Notes: a model not told the origin generated them from the sequence alone. A stretch of DNA of 43,244 nt from Pseudoxanthomonas mexicana (GCF_001556105.1 NZ_LSIF01000041.1:1-43244); one strand, 5' to 3'. Counted from the stretch's first letter, positions 1 to 7,907 are shown. A program made the numbers and translations.

Positions 1-903
1 GTAGTGCCCGAGCTGGCCAGCCGGGACCACGTCCGCAAGCTGCTGCCGCTGATCCGCCAGACCCTGGCCGAGGCCGACCTGGGCACCGGCGACCTGGACG
101 GGGTGGCCTACACGGCCGGTCCGGGCCTGGTCGGAGCGCTGCTGGTCGGGGCCGGGGTGGCCCGGTCGCTGGCGTGGGCGCTGGACGTGCCGGCGGTGGC
201 CGTGCACCACATGGAAGGCCACCTGCTGGCGCCGCTGATGGAAGACGACCCGCCCGAGGCGCCGTTCGTGGCCCTGCTGGTCTCCGGCGGCCATACCCAG
301 CTGTTGGCCGTGGACGCCATCGGCCGCTACCGCCTGCTCGGCGAGACGCTGGACGACGCCGCCGGCGAGGCCTTCGACAAGACCGCCAAGATGATGGGTC
401 TGGCATACCCCGGTGGTCCGCAACTGGCGGCGCTGGCCGAGAAGGGCGCCCCGGGCCGGTTCAAGTTCGCCCGGCCCATGACCGACCGGCCGGGCCTGGA
501 TTTCAGTTTCAGCGGCCTGAAGACCCAGGTGCTGCTGGCCTGGCGCGACAGCGACCAGTCGGACCAGACCCGCGCGGACATCGCGCGCGGGTTCGAGGAT
601 GCGGTGGTCGACACGCTGGCGATCAAGTGCGAGCGCGCGCTGGACGAAGCCGGCAGCGACGTCATCGTCATCGCCGGTGGCGTGGGCGCCAACAAGCGCC
701 TGCGCGCGAAGCTGCATGAGATGGCGGCGAAGCGCGGGGGCCGCGCCTGCTTCCCGCGGCCGTCGCTGTGCACCGACAACGGCGCGATGATCGCCTTCGC
801 CGGTGCGCTGCGGCTGGAAGCGGGCCAGCACGAAACGGCGGAAGTGAAGGTCACGCCGCGCTGGGACATGGCCACGTTGCCTCAGGTGAACGCGAACGCG
901 TGA
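1..903 (+). CDS. tsaD: TsaD, tRNA N6-adenosine threonylcarbamoyltransferase (5' partial)
   Basis: Transfers the threonylcarbamoyl group from threonylcarbamoyl-AMP to A37 of ANN-decoding tRNAs, working with TsaB and TsaE in the cytoplasm. The reading frame is open from base 1 and begins at [10 protein letters not shown], which in full-length family members lies roughly 40 residues after the start, so the N-terminal ATPase strand lies outside the window. Visible family marks are the metal-binding HHMEGH (bases 205-222), the VSGGHTQLL loop, [24 protein letters not shown] and the C-terminal CTDNGAMIA with the metal-ligand Asp. The gene reads toward folB after a 59-base gap. The GTG at base 4 is an internal codon, not a start. 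Identity is essentially certain from the motifs; only the N-terminus is unseen. Confidence 0.96.
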   Translation, partial: VVPELASRDHVRKLLPLIRQTLAEADLGTGDLDGVAYTAGPGLVGALLVGAGVARSLAWALDVPAVAVHHMEGHLLAPLMEDDPPEAPFVALLVSGGHTQLLAVDAIGRYRLLGETLDDAAGEAFDKTAKMMGLAYPGGPQLAALAEKGAPGRFKFARPMTDRPGLDFSFSGLKTQVLLAWRDSDQSDQTRADIARGFEDAVVDTLAIKCERALDEAGSDVIVIAGGVGANKRLRAKLHEMAAKRGGRACFPRPSLCTDNGAMIAFAGALRLEAGQHETAEVKVTPRWDMATLPQVNANA

Positions 904-962
904 TGCGGGCGCTGCCACGGTTTGCCGTTACCATGCGCGCACTCCGTCATCAGCAGCCCGCC

Positions 963-1322
963 ATGGACATCGTTTTCATCGAAGACCTGCGCATCGAGAC
1001 CGTCATCGGCATCTACGACTGGGAGCGCGGGATCCGCCAGACCGTGGCGCTCGACGTGGAGATGGCGTTCGACAACCGCGTGCCGGCCGGGAGCGACGAC
1101 ATCGCGCACACGCTGGATTACAAGGCGGTCTCGAAGCGACTGATCTCGTTCGTCGAGGAGGCGAACTTCGGGCTGGTCGAGACGCTCGCCGAACGCTGCG
1201 CCGAGATCATCCGCGAAGACTTCGGTGTGGCCTGGGTGCGGCTGAAGCTGAGCAAGCCCGGCGCCGTCACCGGCGCACGCAACGTCGGCGTGCTGATCGA
1301 ACGCGGCGTGCGCCCGGACTGA
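963..1322 (+). CDS. folB: FolB, dihydroneopterin aldolase
   Basis: Cleaves 7,8-dihydroneopterin to 6-hydroxymethyl-7,8-dihydropterin and glycolaldehyde in folate synthesis. The 119-residue product has the normal family length. It opens with MDIVFIEDLRIETVIGIYDW, which matches the conserved FolB N-terminus. The substrate-pocket segment LDYKAVSKRL and the helix LVETLAERCA follow, and the chain ends with the strand RNVGVLIERG. An in-frame ATG at 903 would add 20 residues unlike anything in the family, so 963 is preferred. The next gene, folK, makes the following step and starts 3 bases after the stop, so the two are almost surely co-transcribed. Confidence 0.95.
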   Translation: MDIVFIEDLRIETVIGIYDWERGIRQTVALDVEMAFDNRVPAGSDDIAHTLDYKAVSKRLISFVEEANFGLVETLAERCAEIIREDFGVAWVRLKLSKPGAVTGARNVGVLIERGVRPD

Positions 1323-1325
1323 CCC

Positions 1326-1817
1326 ATGGGAAAGGCCTACCTCAGCCTCGGCAGCAACGTGGAACCCGAGCGTCACCTGCGCGCCGCCGTCACGGCGTTG
1401 CGCGAGCGCTTCGGCGACGTGCTGCTGTCGCCGGTCTATCGCACGCGCTCGGTCGGCTTCGACGGCACCGATTTCCTGAATTCCGCGGCGGTGATCGACA
1501 GCGATCTGGATCCGCTCGCGCTGAACGACTGGCTGCATGCGCTGGAAGACGCGCACGGCCGCGACCGCAGCGGCCCGCGCTTCTCCGATCGCACGCTCGA
1601 CATTGACATCGTGTTCTACGACGACCGGGTGATGCAGGGGCCGGGCAACTTGCGGTTGCCACGCGACGAGCTGAAGCATGCGTTCGTGCTGCTGCCGCTG
1701 GCCGACATCGCGCCGGACATGGTCGATCCACGCAGCGGCCAGCGGCTGGATGCGCTGTGGCAGGCGCATGCCGATCGCGATGCGCCACCGGGCGTGGTGG
1801 CGATCGATTTCACCTGA
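1326..1817 (+). CDS. folK: FolK, 6-hydroxymethyl-7,8-dihydropterin pyrophosphokinase
   Basis: Transfers pyrophosphate from ATP to 6-hydroxymethyl-7,8-dihydropterin, the step after FolB. The 163-residue protein is of usual HPPK length. It starts with YLSLGSN, the pterin-loop signature, and carries DRTLDIDIVFYDD, the PS00794-type stretch with the two magnesium-binding aspartates. LRLPRDELKHAFVLLPLADI matches the later conserved segment. The ATG follows the folB stop by only 3 bases. It ends 6 bases before the stop of the convergent pteridine reductase, so folate and pterin genes face each other with no room for a separate terminator. Confidence 0.96.
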   Translation: MGKAYLSLGSNVEPERHLRAAVTALRERFGDVLLSPVYRTRSVGFDGTDFLNSAAVIDSDLDPLALNDWLHALEDAHGRDRSGPRFSDRTLDIDIVFYDDRVMQGPGNLRLPRDELKHAFVLLPLADIAPDMVDPRSGQRLDALWQAHADRDAPPGVVAIDFT

Positions 1818-1823
1818 GTGGGG

Positions 1824-2564
1824 TCAGCGGATCCCGCGTCCGCCGTCCACGCGGATCGCCTGGCCGGTGACGTAACCCGCCGCATCGCCCAGCAACCACG
1901 CCACGGTGCCGGCGATGTCGTCCGGCTCGCCGACGCGTCCCAGCGGCGTCTGTGCCAGCAGCCCTGACTGTACCTCCGCATCGATGCCGCCGTCCGGCCA
2001 CAGGATGGCGCCGGGCGATACCGCGTTCACCCTCACCTCGGGCGCCAGCGACACCGCCAGTCCGCGCGAGACAGCGAGCAGGGCGGCCTTGGACGCGGCA
2101 TAGACCGCCAGGTCCGCACGCGGCAGGTCGGCGTAGACGTCGGCGATGTTGACGATGGCGCCATGCACGGCGCGCAGGTGGGGCGCTGCCGCCTGTGCCA
2201 GGAAGAACGGTGCGCGCGCATTGACCGCGAACAGTTCGTCCCATTGCGCTGGCGTGGCGTTGCCGGCAGGCGTCGGATAGAACGCCGACGCATTGTTGAC
2301 CAGTGCGTCCAGGTGACCGTAATGACCCACGGTCTTCGCCACCAGCTCCGGCAACCGGTCGAAGGTCGCCAGATCGGCCTGCAGCATCAGCGTGCTGCCA
2401 GGGCGAGCGGCCTCCAGCTCGTCGACCAGCGTGCGCATGTCGACGGCCGAACCGCGGTAATGCAGCGCCAGATCGTAGCCGTCCGCATGCAGCCGGCGCG
2501 CGATCGCCGCGCCAATGCGGCGGGCAGCACCGGTGATCAGGACGACACGACGCGGCGTGGACAT
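1824..2564 (-). CDS. Pteridine reductase, PTR1/FolM-like short-chain dehydrogenase
   Basis: NADPH-dependent reductase predicted to reduce dihydropterins or dihydrofolate. The 246-residue product has the SDR Rossmann fold. The N-terminal TGAARRIG replaces the usual TGxxxGxG, as in PTR1/FolM. NNAS follows, then the YAASK catalytic pair. The residue that is Ser in most SDRs is Asp here (NIADVY), exactly 13 residues before the catalytic Tyr, the spacing of the Asp-Tyr-Lys triad in trypanosomatid PTR1. The start at MSTPRRVVLITGAARR is chosen because the fold begins there; an ATG 27 bases upstream (2591) is possible. Location beside folB and folK supports a pterin role. It is divergent from the ATP-grasp gene across about 180 bases. 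Confidence 0.88.
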   Translation of the reverse strand: MSTPRRVVLITGAARRIGAAIARRLHADGYDLALHYRGSAVDMRTLVDELEAARPGSTLMLQADLATFDRLPELVAKTVGHYGHLDALVNNASAFYPTPAGNATPAQWDELFAVNARAPFFLAQAAAPHLRAVHGAIVNIADVYADLPRADLAVYAASKAALLAVSRGLAVSLAPEVRVNAVSPGAILWPDGGIDAEVQSGLLAQTPLGRVGEPDDIAGTVAWLLGDAAGYVTGQAIRVDGGRGIR

Positions 2565-2747
2565 GGTGGACTCCGGGGCGGGAGTGGGCATTGTCCCCGC
2601 TTTGCACCGGAATGGCGCAGCGCGACGCCGAAAACGTGAGTCGAGCTGCGTGCCGCGCCCATGCTTGACGGCGCGCACATCGACCGTGCATGTTGCGACG
2701 CATCACCCCTCGCCGGATGTGCCGGCGAAGGACAGCGGAAAGGGCGA

Positions 2748-4202
2748 ATGGACTGGGCGAAGTACCGCACCACGACCTTTGACGAACTGATCCAGGCCGA
2801 TGGACGGCCGCGGCCGGCCGCGCGTCGTCTGGTCGAGTACCTCGCCGGCCTGTCCGGTCGCGAACTTGCCGAACGCCAGTTGGCCGCCGACGTGGTGGCC
2901 CGTGTGCAGGGCATCACCTTCACCGTGTACTCCGACGGCCGCAACGTCGACCGCACGCTGCCGTTCGACCTGATCCCGCGCATCATTCCGCTCAGCGAAT
3001 GGCAGCGCACCGAAGCGGGCCTGAAGCAGCGCATGCGCGCGCTGAACCTGTTCATCGGCGACATCTACGGCAAGCAGCAGATCGTCAAGGACAAGGTGTT
3101 CCCGGCGATGCTGCTGAAGGATTCGGTGAACTTCCGCGAGCAGTGCGTCGGCATCACGCCGCCGCTGGGCGTCTGGGCGCACATCTGCGGGTCGGATCTG
3201 GTGCGCGACGGCGACGGCACGCTGTATGCGCTGGAAGACAACCTGCGCATCCCCAGTGGTGTCAGCTACATGCTGGAAAACCGCATGGTGGCGAAGCGCG
3301 TGTTCCCCGAGCTATTCGAAACCAGTTCCATCCTGCCGGTCGACGAATATCCCAGCCAGCTGTACGACACGCTCGCCGCGCTGTCGCCGCGGCCGGGCAA
3401 CACGCCGGTGATCGCGCTGCTGACGCCGGGCGTGTTCAACAGCGCCTACTTTGAACACGCGTACCTGGCGCAGGCGATGGGCATCGAACTGGTCGAGGGC
3501 AACGACCTGTTCGTCGCCGACGACGATTGCACCTACATGCGCACGGTGTACGGCCCCAAGCGGGTCGACGTGGTCTACCGGCGCGTCGATGACCTGTTCA
3601 TCGATCCCGAGGCGTTCCATCCGGAGTCCGTGCTCGGCGTGCCCGGGCTGATCCGCAGCTGGCGCGCCGGCAAGGTGGCGCTGGCGAATGCGCCGGGCGC
3701 GGGCGTCGCCGACGACAAGGTCGTGTTCGCCTACGTGCCGAAGATGATCAAGTACTACCTCGACGAGGATCCGATCCTGCCCAACGTGCCCAGCTACCTC
3801 TGCCATAACGCGAAGGAGCGCAGGTACGTGCTGGAGAACATCGAGAAGCTGGTGGTGAAGCCGGCCAACGAATCCGGCGGTTACGGCATGCTGATCGGCC
3901 CACGCTCGACCAAGCGCCAGCGCGAGAAATTCAAGGCGCTGATCGAGGCGAATCCGCGCAACTACATGGCACAACCCACGCTGGCGCTGTCCACCGCGCC
4001 GATCGTCACCAAGCAGGGGCCGTCGCCGCGCCATATCGACCTGCGCCCGTTCGTGCTGTCGCGCCAGGACACCTACGTCACCACCGGCGGGCTGACGCGC
4101 GTGGCGATGGTGAAGGGCTCGCTGGTGGTCAACTCCTCGCAGGGCGGCGGCGCCAAGGACACCTGGGTGGTCGACCTGTCCGACGACGAGGAGGCTGCCT
4201 GA
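2748..4202 (+). CDS. Circularly permuted ATP-grasp protein (Anbu-associated)
   Basis: A predicted ATP-dependent carboxylate-amine ligase of the circularly permuted ATP-grasp group (DUF404/DUF407 families). The 484-residue product shows the family landmarks ITFTVYSDG, NLFIGDIYGKQQIV, the acidic metal/ATP motif LEDNLRIPSGVSYMLENR and the glycine-rich KPANESGGYGML, the order expected for the permuted fold. Reaction and substrate are not established; comparative genomics of the family predicts peptide synthesis or tagging. The ATG at 2748 is preceded by a GGAAAGGG ribosome-binding stretch; a longer frame back to 2661 adds unrelated residues. Its stop overlaps the ATG of the alpha-E gene by one base (TGATG), so the two are translationally coupled. 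Confidence 0.9.
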   Translation: MDWAKYRTTTFDELIQADGRPRPAARRLVEYLAGLSGRELAERQLAADVVARVQGITFTVYSDGRNVDRTLPFDLIPRIIPLSEWQRTEAGLKQRMRALNLFIGDIYGKQQIVKDKVFPAMLLKDSVNFREQCVGITPPLGVWAHICGSDLVRDGDGTLYALEDNLRIPSGVSYMLENRMVAKRVFPELFETSSILPVDEYPSQLYDTLAALSPRPGNTPVIALLTPGVFNSAYFEHAYLAQAMGIELVEGNDLFVADDDCTYMRTVYGPKRVDVVYRRVDDLFIDPEAFHPESVLGVPGLIRSWRAGKVALANAPGAGVADDKVVFAYVPKMIKYYLDEDPILPNVPSYLCHNAKERRYVLENIEKLVVKPANESGGYGMLIGPRSTKRQREKFKALIEANPRNYMAQPTLALSTAPIVTKQGPSPRHIDLRPFVLSRQDTYVTTGGLTRVAMVKGSLVVNSSQGGGAKDTWVVDLSDDEEAA

Positions 4203-5143
4203 TGCTCTCCCGTGTCGCCGACAACCTTTACTGGTTCAGCCGCTACGTGCGGCGTGCCGAGAACACCGCGCGCCTGGTCGGCGTCGGCAGCCAGTTGCAG
4301 CTCGACATGCCGCGTTCCGTCCGTTTCGCGTGGCGGCCGATGATCGATACGGTGGGCGCCGGAGAGTGCTTCGAACAGTGTTACCCGGAGACCGCGGACG
4401 CCGCCGGCGATGCGGACGTGATCCGCTTCCTGCTGCTGGACGAACGCAATCCGTCGTCGCTGCGCACGTCCGTGGATTCGGCGCGCGAAATCCTGCGCAG
4501 CATCCGCGATACGCTGCCACAGGACGTGTGGGAAGCGATCAACGACCTGCACCTCTACATCGGTGCGCAGGGCGAGCGCAGCCTCAGCCGACGCTACCGG
4601 CTGGAATTCCTGCAGCGCATCGTCGACGGCTGCCTGAAGGTGTCGGGACTGCTGAGCGCCAACGTCAGCCGCGACATCGGCTACCAGTTCCTGCGCCTGG
4701 GCACCGGCCTTGAGCAGGCCGACATGACGACCCGCATCATGGATGCTGGCGCCTCGGGACTGGTGACGCCGCGCAACGAGGACGACCGCGAGGCGTTCCA
4801 GAACATGCAGTGGATGAGCGTGCTGCGCTCGCTGGCCGGCTACCAGATGTTCCGCCGGCACGTGCGCCAGCGCGTGACCGCCGAGCTGGCGCTGCGCTTC
4901 CTGCTGCAGAACAACGAATTCCCGCGCAGCGTGCACTTCTGCCTGTCGCGCGTGCAGAGCGTGCTGCCGACCATGCCGCCGCGCCCCGGCGTGGACCGCC
5001 ACCTCAACCGCGTGATCGGCCTGACCCGCAACGCCGATCCGGCCGTGCTGGCGACGCGCGATCCCGCGCAGTTCATGGACCAGATCCAGGTGCATCTGGG
5101 CGCGTTGCACGATGCCATCGCGGAAGGCTACTTCCACGGCTGA
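4202..5143 (+). CDS. Alpha-E domain protein (DUF403), ATP-grasp partner
   Basis: A 313-residue all-helical protein of the alpha-E (DUF403) family, the regular companion of the permuted ATP-grasp ligase and of Anbu. The N-terminal MLSRVADNLYWFSRYVRRAE is the family hallmark, and LRSIRDTLPQDVWEAINDLH is a second conserved helix. It has no signal peptide or membrane segment, so it is probably cytosolic. Its biochemical role is unknown; it may help the ligase bind or position a substrate. It is coupled to the ATP-grasp gene by a one-base overlap and runs toward the Anbu gene on the other strand, separated by a cluster of palindromic repeats. The family assignment is firm; the function is not. Confidence 0.9.
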   Translation: MLSRVADNLYWFSRYVRRAENTARLVGVGSQLQLDMPRSVRFAWRPMIDTVGAGECFEQCYPETADAAGDADVIRFLLLDERNPSSLRTSVDSAREILRSIRDTLPQDVWEAINDLHLYIGAQGERSLSRRYRLEFLQRIVDGCLKVSGLLSANVSRDIGYQFLRLGTGLEQADMTTRIMDAGASGLVTPRNEDDREAFQNMQWMSVLRSLAGYQMFRRHVRQRVTAELALRFLLQNNEFPRSVHFCLSRVQSVLPTMPPRPGVDRHLNRVIGLTRNADPAVLATRDPAQFMDQIQVHLGALHDAIAEGYFHG

Positions 5144-5153
5144 TGGGCTTGCC

Positions 5154-5298
5154 TGTAGGAGCGACGTGAGTCGCGACCGCACGGTCGATGCGTTAACCGA
5201 CGCTGGAAGCATGCGCAGGAGTCGTCCGCCGATGCTCTTGTAGGGCCGCGGTTTCAGCGGTCTTCAAGTGCGTGGTCGCGACTGATGTCGCTCCTACA
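5154..5298. repeat. Cluster of three short palindromic (REP-like) repeats
   Basis: Two inverted copies of one element frame this gap. Bases 5154-5182 start TGTAGGAGCGAC and end GTCGCGACCGCAC. Bases 5272-5298 are the reverse complement of nearly the same sequence, ending GTCGCTCCTACA. Each copy also has an internal GCGAC/GTCGC palindrome. Between them, 5237-5268 forms a third imperfect palindrome (CTTG ... CCGC / GCGG ... CAAG). The group lies exactly between the convergent stops of the alpha-E and Anbu genes, so it may act as a two-way transcript end or stabiliser. The sequence type is common in intergenic regions of Xanthomonadaceae genomes (recalled, not searched). Confidence 0.8.
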
Positions 5299-5311
5299 GA
5301 AAGCAGCAGGG

Positions 5312-6142
5312 CTACTGCTGTCCTTGCGCGTCGCCGGGATCCTGCCGCGACGGCGCGCGACGCGGCGGCATCACCGGCAGCGGACCGGTCGCCGGCTCGG
5401 CTTCGCGCTGCGGTTCCCATGGAAATCTCGGCAAGCTGTGCACCGCAGCCTCCAGCTTGCGCGACCAGGTGTCGTGGATCTCCGAGTACAGCGGCGTGTC
5501 CGCTTCCAGCCGCATCTTCTGGCTGATCTTCAGGTCGCCGTTGCGCAGCAGCGCCATGTCCACCGGCATGCCGACGGACAGGTTGGAACGGATGGTCGAA
5601 TCCAGCGACACCAGCGCGCAGCGCGCGGCGTCTTCCAGCGGCGTTTCCGGGCGGATGATGCGGTCCAGGATCGGCTTGCCGTACTTGGATTCGCCGATCT
5701 GCAGATAGGGCGTTTCCGGCGAGGTGGCGATGCAGTTGCCGAGCGGGTAGATCATGTACAGGCCGGGCCGCTCGCCGGCGATCTGTCCGCCGAGGATCAG
5801 CGTCGACTGCACGTTGACGCCGCTCTGCTGTGCTTCGTCGCTCATCTTTACCTGGCTTGCCACCAGCGTGTCGCCGACGTATTCCGCCACTTCGTACAGG
5901 TGCGAGAACGTGCGCAGGCTCTGCTTCGCGTTGGGATCGTCGGCGTCGCGCTGCAGCCGCGAGATGGTCAGCTGCGTGGTGGCCAGGTTGCCGGCCGACA
6001 TGATGACGAACACGCGGTCGCCCGGCCATTCGAACACGTGCATCTTGCGGTACACGCGCACGTCGTCGAAGGAGGCGCTGGTGCGGGTATCCGCGGCGAA
6101 GACCAGGCCTTCGTTGACTTCGATGCCGACGCAATAGGTCAT
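5312..6142 (-). CDS. Anbu, ancestral proteasome-like N-terminal-nucleophile hydrolase
   Basis: A 276-residue protein of the Anbu family, a bacterial relative of proteasome beta subunits. The start at 6142 gives Met-Thr-Tyr-Cys; Met removal would expose Thr1 as nucleophile. Counting from that Thr, Asp17 (in AADTRT) and a Lys at 32 (RKMHVF) match the Thr-Asp-Lys machinery of proteasomal hydrolases. A longer frame to 6169 would bury the Thr and is rejected. The conserved core runs to about residue 240. A basic, proline-rich tail of about 35 residues (PRFPWEPQREAE onward) then appears extra compared with the usual length near 240-250. The substrate is unknown. The gene is convergent with its usual partners and divergent from the methyltransferase gene. 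Confidence 0.92.
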   Translation of the reverse strand: MTYCVGIEVNEGLVFAADTRTSASFDDVRVYRKMHVFEWPGDRVFVIMSAGNLATTQLTISRLQRDADDPNAKQSLRTFSHLYEVAEYVGDTLVASQVKMSDEAQQSGVNVQSTLILGGQIAGERPGLYMIYPLGNCIATSPETPYLQIGESKYGKPILDRIIRPETPLEDAARCALVSLDSTIRSNLSVGMPVDMALLRNGDLKISQKMRLEADTPLYSEIHDTWSRKLEAAVHSLPRFPWEPQREAEPATGPLPVMPPRRAPSRQDPGDAQGQQ

Positions 6143-6261
6143 GGCGTGTCCGTTGCTGCTGTGCATCACGATTCTATGCGTGCCCTCCTGGGTTGGCTAG
6201 AGCCGGCGCCCCAGTGTGAAACGGCCCGTACAATGGCGGAGATTCCCGCTTCTGGTGCGAT

Positions 6262-7446
6262 ATGCAGGCCGACCTCCCTCTTCCCGATGACGCCGCGCAG
6301 GCGCACAGCGCGCGGCTCGCCGCACTGATCCGCAACGAGATCGCGGCCGAGGGCGGCAGCCTGCCGTTCTCGCGGTTCATGGAGCGCAGCCTGTACGCGC
6401 CCGGCATGGGGTACTACAGCGCGGGCAGCACCAAATTCGGCGAGGCTGGCGACTTCACCACCGCGCCGGAACTGGGGCCGCTGTTCGCCAGTTGCGTGGC
6501 GCAGGCGGTGGCGCCGGTGCTGCAGCAGATCGGTCCTGAAGCGGAGTTCGTCGAGATCGGCGGTGGCAGCGGTGCATTCGCCGAGATCATGCTGAAGCGG
6601 TTGCTGGAGCTGGATGCGCTGCCTGCGCGCTATGCCATCCTCGAGCCCAGCGCCGACCTGCGCGAGCGCCAGCGCGAGCGGCTCGGCCAACGCCTGATTC
6701 CGCCGGTGTTTGACCTCGTGGAATGGCTGGACGGTCCGCCGTCCGAGACATGGAATGGCGTGCTGTTCGCCAACGAAGTGATCGATGCCCTGCCGACGCC
6801 GCGCTTCACACTGCGCGATGGCGAGGTGTTCGAGGAGGGCGTGGCGGTCGAGGCCGATGGCCGTTTCGTGCGCGCCGATCGTCCGGCCGATGCGTTGCTG
6901 GCCGCCGCGGTGCGCCATGTCGAACGCTATCTGGAGCAGCCATTCCCCGACGGTTATCGCTCCGAGTTGCTGCCACAGCTCCCGTACTGGATCCAGGCGG
7001 TGATGGGTGGGCTGGATCGCGGTGCGATGCTGTTCGCCGACTACGGCTATACCCGCCGCGAGTTCTACCAGCCGGATCGCGACGAGGGCACGCTGCGTGC
7101 GTACTACCGCCACCGGGTGCACAACGATCCCTACCTGTGGCCGGGACTGCAGGACATCACGGCGTCCGTCGACTTCACCGCGCTGGCCGAAGCCGGCACG
7201 CAGGCGGGCTTCGACCTGGCCGGCTACACGACGCAGGCGAACTTCCTGCTCGGCAACGGTTTGCAGGAGCGTTTGAACGAAGCCGAGGCGCGTGCTGACG
7301 AGACCACGCTGCTGCGCCTTCGCAACGAGGCCAAGCGGCTGACCCTGCCCAGCGAGATGGGCGAGCGCTTCCAGGTGATGGGGTTCTCCAGCGACGTCGA
7401 GTTCGGCACCGCCTTCCTGTTCAACGACCTGAGCTGGCGCCTGTGA
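6262..7446 (+). CDS. MidA/COG1565-family class I SAM-dependent methyltransferase
   Basis: A 394-residue member of the family that includes mitochondrial NDUFAF7/MidA, which methylates an arginine of a respiratory complex I subunit; the bacterial substrate is not known. The N-terminus carries PFSRFMERSLYAPGMGYYS and FTTAPELGPLF, both family signatures. The SAM-binding motif is VEIGGGSGAFAEIML, and FANEVIDALPTPRF and FADYGYTRREFY come later. The ATG at 6262 gives the expected start. Its end overlaps the VanZ-like gene by 4 bases (GTGA), so the two form an operon. About 120 bases separate it from the divergent Anbu gene. Confidence 0.9.
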   Translation: MQADLPLPDDAAQAHSARLAALIRNEIAAEGGSLPFSRFMERSLYAPGMGYYSAGSTKFGEAGDFTTAPELGPLFASCVAQAVAPVLQQIGPEAEFVEIGGGSGAFAEIMLKRLLELDALPARYAILEPSADLRERQRERLGQRLIPPVFDLVEWLDGPPSETWNGVLFANEVIDALPTPRFTLRDGEVFEEGVAVEADGRFVRADRPADALLAAAVRHVERYLEQPFPDGYRSELLPQLPYWIQAVMGGLDRGAMLFADYGYTRREFYQPDRDEGTLRAYYRHRVHNDPYLWPGLQDITASVDFTALAEAGTQAGFDLAGYTTQANFLLGNGLQERLNEAEARADETTLLRLRNEAKRLTLPSEMGERFQVMGFSSDVEFGTAFLFNDLSWRL

Positions 7447-7856
7447 GCGGCATTTTCGTATTGAAGCCTTTCCGCCGGCCGCGTCTGTGGCTGGGGCTTT
7501 GGCTGCTCGCCGTTGTAACGGTGGCGGTGTTGTCGTTGGTCAACCTGAGTGGCTTGCCGCCTGTGCCGGAGGGCGGCGACAAGGTGGAGCATTTCCTTGC
7601 GTACGCGCTGCTGTCGGCATCGGCGATGCAGCTGTTCGCCGCACGCCGAGGATGTGTCGTGGTGGCGCTGCTGCTGGTCGCCCTCGGGATCGTGCTGGAA
7701 CTCGCGCAGGGCTCGTTGACATCTACGCGCATGGCCGATGCGTACGATGCGCTGGCCAATGCGCTGGGGGTGTCGGCAGGCTTTGCGACGCGGCTGACGC
7801 CACTGAGCCGCCTCCTGTTGTTGATCGACGCCCGCCTGGCGCCCGCGCGGCCCTGA
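7443..7856 (+). CDS. VanZ-like family membrane protein
   Basis: A 137-residue inner-membrane protein. Predicted segments are near residues 14-32, 45-66 and 72-88, with a weaker one near 104-125. The pattern DKVEHFLAYALLSASAMQ and the later ELAQGSLTSTRMADAYD ... NALG match the VanZ-like family (charged Asp-Lys-x2-His, then Glu-x2-Gln and Asp-x3-Asn). Family members are mostly uncharacterised; VanZ itself gives low-level teicoplanin resistance, which should not be assumed here. It begins with GTG, overlapping the methyltransferase stop. It is followed at once by a hairpin terminator. Confidence 0.82.
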   Translation: MSGIFVLKPFRRPRLWLGLWLLAVVTVAVLSLVNLSGLPPVPEGGDKVEHFLAYALLSASAMQLFAARRGCVVVALLLVALGIVLELAQGSLTSTRMADAYDALANALGVSAGFATRLTPLSRLLLLIDARLAPARP

Positions 7857-7863
7857 AGAAGAA

Positions 7864-7886
7864 AAAGCCGGGATAAGCCCGGCTTT
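7864..7886. terminator. Bidirectional hairpin terminator between vanZ-like gene and hexosaminidase
   Basis: A perfect 9-base stem (AAAGCCGGG / CCCGGCTTT) with a 5-base loop. The terminal A and T runs let it work for both converging genes: it starts 8 bases after the VanZ-like stop and ends 21 bases before the hexosaminidase stop. Confidence 0.85.
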
Positions 7887-7907
7887 CTCCTGCTGCCGAA
7901 CGGCGCC

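Noticed and set aside
6143..6169. Longer Anbu start adding nine residues before the Met-Thr
   Set aside because: It would hide the catalytic threonine, and Anbu proteins typically start Met-Thr directly.
6193..6234. Possible promoter for the methyltransferase gene with TACAAT at 6229-6234
   Set aside because: The -10-like box is good, but no acceptable -35 box was found at 16-18 bases. The nearest TTGGCT is about 30 bases away.
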